From the IMG/VR virus record IMGVR_UViG_3300018079_000018, positions 1 to 42,982 of that record: DNA of 42,982 nucleotides, one strand, 5' to 3'. This document shows, piece after piece, positions 1 to 7,906 of this stretch; the stretch's first letter is position 1, and every line of letters starts with the position of its first letter. A model generated the notes under the pieces. That model searched no databases. It was not told where the DNA came from and saw only the letters and a list, made by a program, of their open reading frames with translations. Source of the DNA: a virus. The translations under genes and the position numbers were made by a program.

Positions 1-231
1 AAGGAGATTGCAGCGATCTTGAACGTCTCGCCTACCAAAGCCGGTCAGAGCCTCGACCCGGCGATGCACAAAATCGCGAAACTGTACCGCGTGGACCCCA
101 TCCGCACCACCCAGGCCATCTTAACGGCGATCGAGGAGCTCGAGGCGATGAGCGAGGAAGAGCTGGCGGCGCGGGAGGCCATGCTCAACGGACGAATGGA
201 CCGTCGCCTCATCCATCCGCGAGGCACTTGA
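1..231 (+). CDS. Small HTH-like protein, 3' part (gene continues from the right edge)
   Basis: The frame is open from base 1 and stops at 231, so the gene begins outside the left edge. The first residues, KEIAAILNVSPTKAGQS, look like a helix-turn-helix, and the rest is charged and helical (EELEAMSEEELAAREAM). The last 33 bases of the window (42950-42982) form an ATG-started, in-frame beginning with a good Shine-Dalgarno. If the sequence is circular, the whole protein is 87 residues. It would be the third gene of the early rightward operon, after the excisionase-like gene, and probably regulatory. The TTG at 19 is unlikely to be the true start because it would cut through the HTH-like part. 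Confidence 0.6.
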   Translation, partial: KEIAAILNVSPTKAGQSLDPAMHKIAKLYRVDPIRTTQAILTAIEELEAMSEEELAAREAMLNGRMDRRLIHPRGT

Positions 232-458
232 CCCGCGAAGAAGCCTATCGCGTAAGAATTCCACCACCGGGCCGCGCCCACGTCCGCGCCGAAGACGCCG
301 CGGCCCCCTCCGAACACATACCGCTCTGCCTCTTCGGGCCGGGCGGCGATTATCGAATTTCATTCGGTCCTACATCCTCCGGCGACAAGACGGCGCCCAA
401 GCGGCGGAGCCTGGGCGCCGTCCTCGCTGGGTGGTTGAAAATGCTTTTTGGATGGTGA
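228..458 (+). CDS. Hypothetical small early protein
   Basis: A 76-residue frame starts at TTG 228, overlapping the stop of the previous gene by TTGA, which suggests translational coupling. The product is proline-rich and basic, with a short hydrophobic C-terminal end (LGAVLAGWLKMLFGW) that could touch a membrane. No family is recognised. Support comes only from the tight overlap and the absence of a competing frame. Confidence 0.4.
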   Translation: MTREEAYRVRIPPPGRAHVRAEDAAAPSEHIPLCLFGPGGDYRISFGPTSSGDKTAPKRRSLGAVLAGWLKMLFGW

Positions 459-459
459 C

Positions 460-531
460 ATGCCGTGCAGTGAAGACATGGCGAAGCGAAACGCGGAAAC
501 GGTTCGACGAGCGAATCTGCGGGATGAATGA
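460..531 (+). CDS. Possible 23-residue peptide
   Basis: An ATG one base after the preceding stop opens a 23-residue, highly charged frame (MPCSEDMAKRNAETVRRANL...). It fills the gap before the first heptamer hairpin. It has no recognisable family and may be chance. Confidence 0.2.
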   Translation: MPCSEDMAKRNAETVRRANLRDE

Positions 532-541
532 CAGCTTACGA

Positions 542-605
542 GCTAAAGGCTATAGCCCATAGGCCGTAGGCGAAGACCTACAGCCTTCAGCCTACAGCCT
601 ACAGG
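542..605. repeat. Heptamer hairpin element H1
   Basis: The left arm is built of GGCTATA/GGCCGTA heptamers, the loop is CGAAGA, and the right arm is CCTACAGCCTTCAGCCTACA. It lies between 531 and the gene at 618. Its loop and left flank reappear as the reverse complement at 40927-41012, so this is an inverted distant copy of H21. Confidence 0.85.
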
Positions 606-617
606 ACGCGGTGATTG

Positions 618-827
618 ATGGCGGTGACGATACAGGCCATTAACGAATCGGAGACGCCGCGCCGCGTGTTCGCCGAGTGGTGTTGTATCAGGAATTGCTC
701 CAAGAAGGCTGAGTTTGTGGGCACACGGCACGCGCGAAGGGAGACGTATTGTGACGAACACGCTAAGGCGTTCGCGATCGTCAATCGGATCGGATTTCCG
801 CAAGGCGTTGAGACTGCGAGGACGTGA
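618..827 (+). CDS. Small putative zinc-binding early protein
   Basis: The protein has 69 residues from ATG 618; a TTG lies just before it. A pair of Cys-rich parts, CCIRNC near residue 23 and YCDEHAKAF near residue 45, has the spacing of a small treble-clef or zinc-finger fold. The function is unknown; such small phage zinc proteins often bind DNA or host factors. Its end overlaps the next gene's GTG start by four bases, which suggests one operon. Confidence 0.5.
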   Translation: MAVTIQAINESETPRRVFAEWCCIRNCSKKAEFVGTRHARRETYCDEHAKAFAIVNRIGFPQGVETART

Positions 828-1051
828 ACCAGGACGAGGATTATCGGTTCGCCAAGATCATCCGGGCCGTGGCACGGGAACGGAAGATTGGATTGATGGA
901 AGCGTGCGAGGCTTTTTTGCGGGAACACCGGGAATACGGCGAGGAGGACCGGGCGGCGTGTCGAAGGACGGCGAAAGCGATGATTCGAAACGCCGAAACG
1001 CGAAACCAGTATGACCGAGGAACAGACCCAAGCGTTGCGCGAACTGAATGA
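824..1051 (+). CDS. Hypothetical small charged early protein
   Basis: A 75-residue protein starts at GTG 824, overlapping the previous stop. It is helical and charged (RAVARERKIGLMEACEAFLR). The family is not recognised. The tight overlap on both sides with neighbouring frames is the main support. Confidence 0.45.
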   Translation: MNQDEDYRFAKIIRAVARERKIGLMEACEAFLREHREYGEEDRAACRRTAKAMIRNAETRNQYDRGTDPSVARTE

Positions 1052-1292
1052 ATCCGAACCGCACTCGAGCGGGAGCCTCCGAGCCGCGGTGCGGCGGCGG
1101 ATAAGAATGTTGACGGCGCGGGTAGCGAAGGACGAACGAATCGTGTTGGACGTGCACGACGCCGCTTGGTTGTTGCATTTGCACGAGAGAACTTTCGGAA
1201 GGCGAATTGGCGCGGTCGTAACAGGGAGGTGCACGGGAGAGAGCCGGCCGCGGCGGACGACGCGACCGCCCGGTCACCGCCGCCGTTTTTAG
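1011..1292 (+). CDS. Hypothetical basic early protein
   Basis: A 93-residue frame from ATG 1011 overlaps the previous gene by 41 bases. The product is Arg-rich (RRRIRMLTARVAKDER; tail RRTTRPPGHRRRF), so it may bind nucleic acid. No family is recognised. The large overlap lowers confidence in the start. Confidence 0.4.
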   Translation: MTEEQTQALRELNESEPHSSGSLRAAVRRRIRMLTARVAKDERIVLDVHDAAWLLHLHERTFGRRIGAVVTGRCTGESRPRRTTRPPGHRRRF

Positions 1293-1302
1293 GGAGATGA
1301 AC

Positions 1303-1638
1303 GTGAAAAAGAAACTCGAATCCATCACGGCGTTGCTCAAGATTAACCGCGGCGTCGGGGCGATCATGGGACGGCAGGAGCTGGACCGTGTGATGCGCGA
1401 CTTGGAGGAACGGCCGACGCTGAAGAACGCCCGCACGCTGACCATGACCTTTACGTTCACGCCCCTGGCGGACCCCAAGGGCATCCTGGAAGAGGTGAAG
1501 TTGTCCATCGAGGCCAACAGCCGAACGCCGAAGATGAAGACGCGAGACTATTCGATGGGAGTAGAAGACGGGAAGTTGACGTTCAACGAGGAGAGCCCCG
1601 AGGACGTGAAGCAGGGAACATTGGATGAACTGCAATAG
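1303..1638 (+). CDS. Phage protein of unknown function, partner of the next gene
   Basis: The Shine-Dalgarno AGGGAG at 1291-1296 touches the ATG at 1297 but lies six bases from GTG 1303, so GTG is the better start (111 residues). The middle carries a clean beta-rich segment (TLTMTFTFTPLADPKGILEE) followed by an acidic tail. It sits just before the 1711 gene, with a heptamer hairpin between them. The function is not known. Confidence 0.6.
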   Translation: MKKKLESITALLKINRGVGAIMGRQELDRVMRDLEERPTLKNARTLTMTFTFTPLADPKGILEEVKLSIEANSRTPKMKTRDYSMGVEDGKLTFNEESPEDVKQGTLDELQ

Positions 1639-1692
1639 ACCGTAGCCCGTAGACCGTGGGTGCGTGGCCTACAGCCTACGGTCTGCAGCCTG
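1636..1692. repeat. Heptamer hairpin element H2
   Basis: The left arm has TAGACCGTAG copies, the loop is GGGTGCGTGGCC, and the right arm is TACAGCCTACGGTCTGCAG. It begins at the stop codon of the 1303 gene and ends 18 bases before the next start. The GGGTGCG loop matches H15. Confidence 0.8.
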
Positions 1693-1710
1693 ATTTTAAG
1701 GGAGCGAATC

Positions 1711-2505
1711 ATGCAGATGCTGGCAGAAGTGATTGAGTTCATCAGGGGAATGGCGGTCCGGGAGGCGGGCACGCTCGAAAAACATTTCGTGCTGCCGCCG
1801 GAGGGGACGGAGCCGGAATACGTTTATTTCCAGCGCAACGCGGCGGGCCTTCTGGAACGCAAGACGGCGGACATCGGCCCCCGCGCGTACACTGTGTATC
1901 GAGTAAAAGATTTTATCGCGGCCCTGGGCCGTTTGCCCGGCGGCGATCGTCTGGTGTGCGTTGGGAAGCAAAGCGTTACGGGGCTTTTGAGCGAAAAAGA
2001 GGACCGTCGTGAGCGCGCGGAGATGCCTTTGACCCACAGTGGACCGTTTAGGGAGCTACTCTGTCTGGCGGTCGAGCAAAAGAGTCTATCGCAGGATGCG
2101 TTCATTGATTTCCTGCGGATCAAGTTGGCCGGCTGTGTGGACAGCGACGTCGTGTCGCTGTTTAGGCAATTGAAATTCACCAACAACAGCAGTGGCGAGT
2201 CCAGTATCGAGACCGGCCGTCAGCAGATCAGCCGGAGCGTCCTAAAAGAGATGGTCGCCAACGGGCGGGAGATCCCCGACGAGATCGTGGTCAAGGTGTT
2301 GGTCTACGAGGAATTGTGGGGCGACATGCAGTCGATCACCTGGCCGGTGACCTGCGCCGTGGTGATCGATTTCGATCGCGGGAAGTTTACCTTGGTCCCT
2401 CTCGCCGGACAGTTGAACAAGGCCCGGATTATGACCTTGGAAAATCTCGCCGACACCATCGCCGCGGGCCTACCCGAGGCCCTGGTGGTGTGCGGGGAGC
2501 CGTGA
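1711..2505 (+). CDS. DUF2303-like phage protein (tentative)
   Basis: The protein has 264 residues. The ATG at 1711 is chosen because the Shine-Dalgarno AAGGGAG at 1699-1705 precedes it. Upstream extension would translate the H2 repeat. The soluble alpha/beta sequence has no membrane segment. Its general shape and place in an early operon resemble the DUF2303 (YfdQ) phage family, but I see no decisive motif. The function of that family is unknown. Confidence 0.5.
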   Translation: MQMLAEVIEFIRGMAVREAGTLEKHFVLPPEGTEPEYVYFQRNAAGLLERKTADIGPRAYTVYRVKDFIAALGRLPGGDRLVCVGKQSVTGLLSEKEDRRERAEMPLTHSGPFRELLCLAVEQKSLSQDAFIDFLRIKLAGCVDSDVVSLFRQLKFTNNSSGESSIETGRQQISRSVLKEMVANGREIPDEIVVKVLVYEELWGDMQSITWPVTCAVVIDFDRGKFTLVPLAGQLNKARIMTLENLADTIAAGLPEALVVCGEP

Positions 2506-2507
2506 TT

Positions 2508-2575
2508 AGGCTGTAGGCCGTAGACTGTAGACCGTAGGAAGAAACCAGCGCCTACAGCCTACAGCCTACGGTCTA
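2508..2575. repeat. Heptamer hairpin element H3
   Basis: The left arm runs GGCTGTAGGCCGTAGACTG, the loop is GGAAGAAACCAGCGCC, and the right arm is TACAGCCTACAGCCTACGGT. It lies three bases after the stop of the previous gene. The loop is nearly identical to those of H5 and H16. Confidence 0.85.
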
Positions 2576-2603
2576 ATTGTGGTGCGAAGGGCAGGCGCAC
2601 GAG

Positions 2604-3461
2604 ATGGAAACGCAAGTCGCAGGTTTGAAGAGCGAACAGAGCTGTCCGCCGCAGCGGCGATGGCATAATCATTTGCCCGGGTGGATCCTGGACGATCCGG
2701 GGTACAAAGGAGACGAAGTCATTAAGCCGCTCGATGGCATCGGACGACTTTTGCTCCAGACGATTGCGGACGCCTGTGATCGACCGACCCGCATGGGCGG
2801 CGATCTCGACGGGGCGTTTTGCGGGCTGGGAGAATTGGCGGAGCGCATCGGATGCAGTCGGCGGACCGTCCGGCGCAAAATCGAGACGCTCCTGGACCTG
2901 GGGTTCCTCGTACGCAAGTTGCGAGGGGGCGACGTCCGCATGGCCACAAGAGCCGGGACGCTTATGCTCACAAGTAGCTATCGCATCCCCGGAATCAAAC
3001 TTTTCGTCGACGTCGTGCCACAACCGGTGGCCAAATTGGCCACCGGGGGGGGACAGGTTGTCCCCCAGGGGGGACAGATTGTCCACCTACCATCTTATAA
3101 ACCATCCGTGATTTCATCCTTTGATAATAACACCATGAGGGATGATGTTGTTGGACAACGAAGACGGGCCAAAAAGCAATGGCATCTGCAGAAGGAATAC
3201 CTCGAAAACTGGCGGACGGTGGGAGCGTTGTACGGCGAGGCGAAGCGGCTCGGGCTGATCGGCGCCGCCGAAGTGGATGCGCTGTATTTCTTCACCGCCG
3301 CGGTTCACTCGCTTCGGATCGGGGCTCGTAACCCGTGCGGATTGTTTAATCTGATGGTCCGGCAGCGGGCGCAACGCTGGATGTTTATCACCCAGGCCGA
3401 CGAACGCCGTGGGGCGGAATGGCACAAGGCATGGAATGAAATGAGAGGCTACGGGCTTTAG
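2604..3461 (+). CDS. Winged-helix replication-initiator-like protein
   Basis: The protein has 285 residues from ATG 2604; the TTG at 2577 lies against the H3 repeat and is less likely. Residues about 40-125 form a helix-turn-helix/winged-helix region (LGELAERIGCSRRTVRRKIE). The middle is a low-complexity linker (GGGQVVPQGGQIV) coded by a series of palindromes, and a helical C-terminal domain follows. This plan, DNA-binding head, repeat-coded linker, helical tail, matches lambda O-type initiators that carry the origin inside their own gene. Known of the family: O binds iterons and recruits the helicase. Inferred here: the same role. No helicase loader is recognised. Confidence 0.6.
   Translation: METQVAGLKSEQSCPPQRRWHNHLPGWILDDPGYKGDEVIKPLDGIGRLLLQTIADACDRPTRMGGDLDGAFCGLGELAERIGCSRRTVRRKIETLLDLGFLVRKLRGGDVRMATRAGTLMLTSSYRIPGIKLFVDVVPQPVAKLATGGGQVVPQGGQIVHLPSYKPSVISSFDNNTMRDDVVGQRRRAKKQWHLQKEYLENWRTVGALYGEAKRLGLIGAAEVDALYFFTAAVHSLRIGARNPCGLFNLMVRQRAQRWMFITQADERRGAEWHKAWNEMRGYGL
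3024..3150. other. Candidate phage replication origin inside the initiator gene
   Basis: Three dyads stand in a row. The first is a perfect 11-1-11 palindrome at 3024-3046 (CCGGTGGCCAA and its complement). The second is a perfect 8-3-8 palindrome at 3048-3066 (GGGGGACA ... TGTCCCCC). The third is a related GGACA-GAT-TGTCC at 3072-3084. An A+T-rich stretch follows at 3088-3150 (CTTATAAACC, TTTGATAATAACACC). Iterons followed by an A+T-rich unwinding region inside an initiator gene is the lambda ori arrangement. The assignment is by analogy. Confidence 0.5.
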
Positions 3462-3534
3462 CCTTTGGCCTGTAGACTGTGGGTGTGGGTGTAAGTTCCT
3501 ACAGCCTACAGTCTACAGTCTACAGTCTACAGCC
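3462..3534. repeat. Heptamer hairpin element H4
   Basis: The right arm has four tandem CTACAGT/CTACAGC copies. The left arm is more degenerate (GGCCTGTAGACTGTGGGTGT). The element fills the space between the initiator stop and the Shine-Dalgarno of the 3551 gene. Confidence 0.8.
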
Positions 3535-3550
3535 CGGTAAGGAGAACAAG

Positions 3551-4495
3551 ATGGTCTGTATTTATTCTCTGCTGTTGTTGCTTGGGGCCCCATTGGATGA
3601 TCTGAAACTCATCAAGCCGCTTCCGGCGCCGACGTATTCATGGCCCATTCCGTCGGAGGTGCTCAAAGTCGATAACGCCGAGTTGGCCGAAATTACCAGG
3701 ATCACGGGCAGTATCGGCGTGTTTTTGGAGGCGAGAGCCGATCAACCGATCACAGCGTTAAAGATCGCAGCCGGCCACGGGGCGAAACTGGCGGTCATGT
3801 TCCGTCCGTGGTTCGAGCCCATCGTGAAAAACCCCCTGAGCAGCGAGGCGACGGGGGAATTTGGTTTGACCTGGCAACGATGGCGCGAAGGGACCGGGAG
3901 GGCGTTGGCGGCGTCGCCGTACAAACCCCCGATCGTCTGCCTTGTAGACGCGGAAACTTTCGACTGCCGCGCAGAACCAAACCGCAGCCGGTGCGCTGAG
4001 CTGTACGCCAGTTATGACGCTTTCATCCGTGCCGTGGCGGGCTGCAAGGAAGTGTTCTGGTATGGATTCGGGGAAGTCGCCGCGCCAGCGGAGCCCGGCG
4101 GGTATGCCTTCCAGCCTTGGGTGGCGCCGTTCGAGGGGATGAAGTCCGTCGGATGGGAAGCCTACAACGTCGGCGAGATCGCGGAGACGCGCGAAATGTC
4201 CCGCCGTGCCAAGGCGACGGCGGATTCTCTTGGTATCGGCGGGTCCGCATGGGTCAGTGTGGGCTGTGGTCAACGGTACAACTGGGAGCCGTTCAAGCAG
4301 TGGACCTGGAGCGGCGAGCAATCGTACAGCCGCGAGTTGGGCCGTGAGTTGTACGGAAAGTGGTATCGCGAAAGACCGTCGCGCTTCATGGTAGGACCCG
4401 GTGCGGTGATTTTCTATCCCTCGCTCTTGGACCTGCGGATGGTTGACCCCGAGTGGAAAAATCGGCTGGCTTTTCTGCGCGGAGCGACGGAATGA
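3551..4495 (+). CDS. Hypothetical, possibly secreted, TIM-barrel-like protein
   Basis: The protein has 314 residues; ATG 3551 is set by the Shine-Dalgarno AAGGAG at 3539-3544. A short hydrophobic start (IYSLLLLLGAP) could be a signal peptide or anchor. The body has features of a glycosidase-like barrel: many Trp residues, an acidic strand end in IVCLVDAETF near residue 133, and WYGFGEV near residue 171. A wall-degrading or surface sugar role is possible but unproven. It is flanked on both sides by heptamer hairpins, as if it were a separate cassette. Confidence 0.5.
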   Translation: MVCIYSLLLLLGAPLDDLKLIKPLPAPTYSWPIPSEVLKVDNAELAEITRITGSIGVFLEARADQPITALKIAAGHGAKLAVMFRPWFEPIVKNPLSSEATGEFGLTWQRWREGTGRALAASPYKPPIVCLVDAETFDCRAEPNRSRCAELYASYDAFIRAVAGCKEVFWYGFGEVAAPAEPGGYAFQPWVAPFEGMKSVGWEAYNVGEIAETREMSRRAKATADSLGIGGSAWVSVGCGQRYNWEPFKQWTWSGEQSYSRELGRELYGKWYRERPSRFMVGPGAVIFYPSLLDLRMVDPEWKNRLAFLRGATE

Positions 4496-4499
4496 CGCT

Positions 4500-4573
4500 A
4501 CGGCCTGGGCTATAGGCTATAGGCTGTAGGAAAAAACCAGCGCCTACAGTCTACAGCCTACGGCCTTTAGCCT
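4500..4573. repeat. Heptamer hairpin element H5
   Basis: The left arm is GGCTATAGGCTATAGGCTGT, the loop GGAAAAAACCAGCGCC, and the right arm TACAGTCTACAGCCTACGG. It fills the gap between the 3551 gene and the 4587 gene. It has the same loop class as H3 and H16. Confidence 0.85.
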
Positions 4574-4586
4574 CGATGGAGGCGAC

Positions 4587-5516
4587 GTGAGCACGACCAG
4601 CAAGATCGAATGGACCGATAAAACCTGGAACCCCGTGGTGGGTTGCACGCGAGTCTCTGCGGGCTGCGATCATTGCTACGCGGTGCGCATGAGCCATCGA
4701 CTGCGGCGTATGCCGGGATACGAGGACTTGACCGACGTCAACGAGCGCGGCGATCGGCATTTCAACGGCACGGTGCGGTGCCTGCCGGAACGGCTCATGG
4801 ATCCGCTGCGATGGCGCAAGCCGTGTAGGATTTTCGTCAACAGCATGAGCGACCTGTTCCATGAAAAGGTGCCGTTCGACTTCATTGACCAGGTGTTCGC
4901 TGCGATGGCGTTGTGCGATCAGCACACGTTCCAGATTCTCACGAAGCGCCCGGAACGAATGGCTGCGTATACGGCCCGAATCGCTGGGTCGTCACCGATG
5001 GCCGAGCATCTCGGTGAACTGGCCGAACGTCTGCGCCCCGATGATGGGGCGAGTAAGGGAATCTGGCAGGAATTTTTTTATCGCACGTACGCCCCCAACA
5101 TCTGGCTCGGCACATCGGTTGAGGATCAGAAGACGGCCGACGAGCGGGTCCCGCACCTTCTGCGTTGCCCGGCGGCGGTGCGGTTCTTGAGTTGTGAGCC
5201 TCTCTTGGGCCCCATCAATTTGAGTCAAAGTCGGCCCGTGGCAAAATTCGTAATTGGTGAACGGTTGCCGTGGCTTGATTGGGTCATCGCCGGCGGCGAG
5301 AGCGGGCCAGGGGCGAGGCCTATGGATCCACACTGGGTCCGCTCCATTCGTGACCAGTGCCACGCCGCCGGCGTGCCGTTCTTTTTCAAACAATGGGGCG
5401 AGTACATTCCGGTCGAGGACTTCAACAGCGAGAGGGGCTGGGATTACGTGCGCGTCGGCAAAGGCCGCGCCGGGGCGGAACTGGACGGGCGAGAATGGCG
5501 GCAGTACCCGACTTGA
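4587..5516 (+). CDS. DUF5131 / phage Gp37-Gp68 family protein
   Basis: The protein has 309 residues from GTG 4587, with a GGAGG Shine-Dalgarno at 4578-4582. The start carries the family signature WNPVVGC...SAGCDHCYA, with Cys20, Cys27 and Cys30 arranged like an iron-sulfur site of radical-SAM type. Further family signatures are FVNSMSDLFH near residue 94, FQILTKRPERM near residue 116, and WVIAGGESGPGARPM near the end. The family is common in phages and mobile elements; its reaction is not established. The gene overlaps the next one by 22 bases, which suggests they are co-translated. Confidence 0.85.
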   Translation: MSTTSKIEWTDKTWNPVVGCTRVSAGCDHCYAVRMSHRLRRMPGYEDLTDVNERGDRHFNGTVRCLPERLMDPLRWRKPCRIFVNSMSDLFHEKVPFDFIDQVFAAMALCDQHTFQILTKRPERMAAYTARIAGSSPMAEHLGELAERLRPDDGASKGIWQEFFYRTYAPNIWLGTSVEDQKTADERVPHLLRCPAAVRFLSCEPLLGPINLSQSRPVAKFVIGERLPWLDWVIAGGESGPGARPMDPHWVRSIRDQCHAAGVPFFFKQWGEYIPVEDFNSERGWDYVRVGKGRAGAELDGREWRQYPT

Positions 5517-7246
5517 AGAACCGTCAACTCCATCTTGGGACCGATGCGAAAGGGCGTCCGTTCAACGTCCCGATCAATCTAGTCACGCAAACACAAGCTA
5601 TCCTGGCCCGTAAAGGCGCGGGGAAAACTTACACGGGGTGTGTGGAGATTGAAGAACTGGTCGCCGCCGGAATGCCGGTGCTGTGTATCGACCGGATGGG
5701 GGTCATGTGGGGGCTGCGCACCGGGGCGACGTGCAAAGAAAAGGGATTGCCCATCGTACTTTTCGGCGGCGAGCACGCCGATCTGCCCCTCGGCGAGTTC
5801 GACGGCAAACGTATCGCGGAAGTGATCGTCGAAAAGCGGGTCTCCGCGGTACTTGATCTGAGCGAGCTGGAAACGACGGCCGGGCAACGGCGCTTTTTCA
5901 CTGATTTCGCCACCCGCCTCTTTGAGGTGAAGAACAAGGCGTCGTCGCGATACCCCATGCACATCATGGTCGATGAGGCCGATGTGTTTTGCCCGCAACA
6001 CGTGACCGGCCCGGATACGTTAATGGTCCGAGCCTTCGAGAACATCGTCCGCCGGGGACGTACCCGCGGACTCGGCGTCACCATGATCACGCAGCGGCCG
6101 GCCTCCTTAAATAAGGACGTGCTCACGCAGACTGAGATGCTCGTGTGTATGCAAATCACCGGGCCGCAGGATCGTAAGGCGGTCGAGGCGTGGGTACGGG
6201 CCCATGACACCGGCGACGTCGCTGAAGAGTTCTTGGAATCATTGGCCTCGCTGCCGGTCGGGACCGGTTGGGTATGGTCGCCGCAGTGGCTGAATTGTTT
6301 CGATAAGGTGAAATTCCGCCGCCGGCGAACGCTGGATACGTCCGCGACGCCGGATTTCAATGCCGCCGCTCCGAAAATAGGTCGATTGGCCCCGGTCGAC
6401 ATCGAAGCCTTGACACGTGAGTTGGGTCAGATTGTGGAACGAGAAAAAGCCGCCGATCCGACTGTGTTACGACGCCGAATCAATGAATTGGAAGGGCAGA
6501 TCCGCAAACTCGGCTCGCTAAAAGACGAAGTTAAGAAACATGTTCCCCCGCCTTCGTCCTGGCCGACTACGACGGCCATGAATAAATGGGTGGAACGGAT
6601 TCGCAACCGGCGTCTGGCGTTTGAACACGATGTCGACGTGCTCAAACAACTAGAGTCGGAGATGACGGCCAGCCCTGTGGGCATAGTTGCGTCTGCGAGA
6701 ACGGAAACGAGCGGGACGGGGACGCGAGTTAACGGCGGCATGAATGCGGCGTCGCATGGCGTCTGCGTGCCGTCCTCGAACGGGCAGGGCATGAAAGGGG
6801 AACGCATCATATTGCTCGCTGTGGCTCAATATCGTAACGGCGTCACTCGTCAACAATTGAGCGTTTTGACGGGCTACAAACGTTCGTCTCGCGATACATA
6901 CTTGCAGCGCCTGCGGTCACGAGGCCAGATCGAAACTCAGCATGATCGATATGTGGTCACTGCCGCTGGGGTTGCGGCCCTGGGACAGAATTTCGAAGCG
7001 CTGCCAACAGGCAGCGATCTTCGAGTTTATTGGCTTGAGCGGTTGTCCGGCGGCGAACGAATGATCTTGGATCAAATCTGTAGCGCGCATCCGCAGAGTG
7101 TTGATGTCGACCGGCTGAGTGAAATCAGTGGTTATAAGCGCTCCGCTCGAGATACGTTTTTGTCGCGACTGCTACGACGGGAATTGATCACCCGGACGGC
7201 GGACGGCTTCAAAGCCTCCGAAACATTATGCGATGGAGATGGCTGA
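5495..7246 (+). CDS. HerA/FtsK-like P-loop ATPase with two C-terminal winged helices
   Basis: The protein has 583 residues from ATG 5495, inside the end of the DUF5131 gene. Walker A is ARKGAGKTYT near residues 38-47 and Walker B is MVDEAD near residue 158. A conserved RRGRTRGLGVTMITQRP segment near residue 190 fits the HerA helicase/translocase group. A coiled-coil linker follows (residues about 305-400). Two repeated winged-helix units, both with LSxxxGYKRSxRDTxLxRL, occupy residues about 430-580. Known of the group: hexameric DNA pumping linked to end resection or segregation. Inferred here: phage DNA replication, recombination or processing, together with the RuvC-like neighbour. Confidence 0.75.
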   Translation: MAAVPDLKNRQLHLGTDAKGRPFNVPINLVTQTQAILARKGAGKTYTGCVEIEELVAAGMPVLCIDRMGVMWGLRTGATCKEKGLPIVLFGGEHADLPLGEFDGKRIAEVIVEKRVSAVLDLSELETTAGQRRFFTDFATRLFEVKNKASSRYPMHIMVDEADVFCPQHVTGPDTLMVRAFENIVRRGRTRGLGVTMITQRPASLNKDVLTQTEMLVCMQITGPQDRKAVEAWVRAHDTGDVAEEFLESLASLPVGTGWVWSPQWLNCFDKVKFRRRRTLDTSATPDFNAAAPKIGRLAPVDIEALTRELGQIVEREKAADPTVLRRRINELEGQIRKLGSLKDEVKKHVPPPSSWPTTTAMNKWVERIRNRRLAFEHDVDVLKQLESEMTASPVGIVASARTETSGTGTRVNGGMNAASHGVCVPSSNGQGMKGERIILLAVAQYRNGVTRQQLSVLTGYKRSSRDTYLQRLRSRGQIETQHDRYVVTAAGVAALGQNFEALPTGSDLRVYWLERLSGGERMILDQICSAHPQSVDVDRLSEISGYKRSARDTFLSRLLRRELITRTADGFKASETLCDGDG

Positions 7247-7251
7247 ATCAC

Positions 7252-7887
7252 ATGATGATCCTTGGGCTCGACCCATCCAGCACGCGAACGGGGTATGCCG
7301 TTGTCCTGTTCGGCGGGGCGACTAAAGTCATCGACGCGGGTTATCTCCGAGGTAGAACCAAAGATGAGGCGAAGACGCGCATCATGGCCATGCGTTTATC
7401 GCTATTAGAGCTGCTCCAAGAACATCTGCCGACCATGACGGTCGTGGAAATCCCATCTGGCAAGATCGGCGGCGGACAACGGCGCGGAGCATCGGCATCG
7501 TCCATGGCGATTTATGGACTGGCGGCTGGTGTGGTTCTGGGGGTCTGTTTATCGTCGCCCGGGACGGAAGTCGTGGCTGTGGATGAAAGGGTATGGACAA
7601 GCCGCGTTCCGAAGTCAATTCGCCAACGCCGAGTGGCGGCGGAGTTTCCGGCGTATCGCGATGTGATGAAAAGTGACGGCGGCGGTGATATTGCGGACGC
7701 CATCGGGTTGGCACTATGGGGGTTGGGAAGGAAAAGCTTAATGACATCATCGGGGTCCTCTCCCGAGCCCCACCCGCAACGTCCACGTCGTAGGATAGGT
7801 CGGGGTTTATGCGGGAAAGGGTCGAATATGGCGTTAAGTAAGAGCGTGTGTAGGGCTGAAAAACGAAGAAACGACGGCGAAGTCTGA
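7252..7887 (+). CDS. RuvC-like Holliday junction resolvase
   Basis: The protein has 211 residues from ATG 7252 (a second Met at 7255 is possible). The RNase H-fold acidic residues are placed as in RuvC: Asp7 in ILGLDPSSTRTGYAVV, Glu66 in TVVEIPSG, and Asp146/Asp149 in DIADAIGLALWG. The last about 50 residues are basic and disordered. Phage RuvC-like enzymes resolve branched DNA before packaging, and the packaging genes follow immediately. Together with the IS110-type domain gene at 8849, the neighbourhood contains both halves of an IS110-like enzyme, but as separate genes. Confidence 0.8.
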   Translation: MMILGLDPSSTRTGYAVVLFGGATKVIDAGYLRGRTKDEAKTRIMAMRLSLLELLQEHLPTMTVVEIPSGKIGGGQRRGASASSMAIYGLAAGVVLGVCLSSPGTEVVAVDERVWTSRVPKSIRQRRVAAEFPAYRDVMKSDGGGDIADAIGLALWGLGRKSLMTSSGSSPEPHPQRPRRRIGRGLCGKGSNMALSKSVCRAEKRRNDGEV

Positions 7888-7906
7888 CGGAAACCGAACG
7901 AAGTGC

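Noticed and set aside
1660-1710. N-terminal extensions of the 1711 and 3551 genes
   Set aside because: The extra residues are translations of heptamer hairpins (for example LQPTVCSL); strong Shine-Dalgarno sites mark the inner ATGs.
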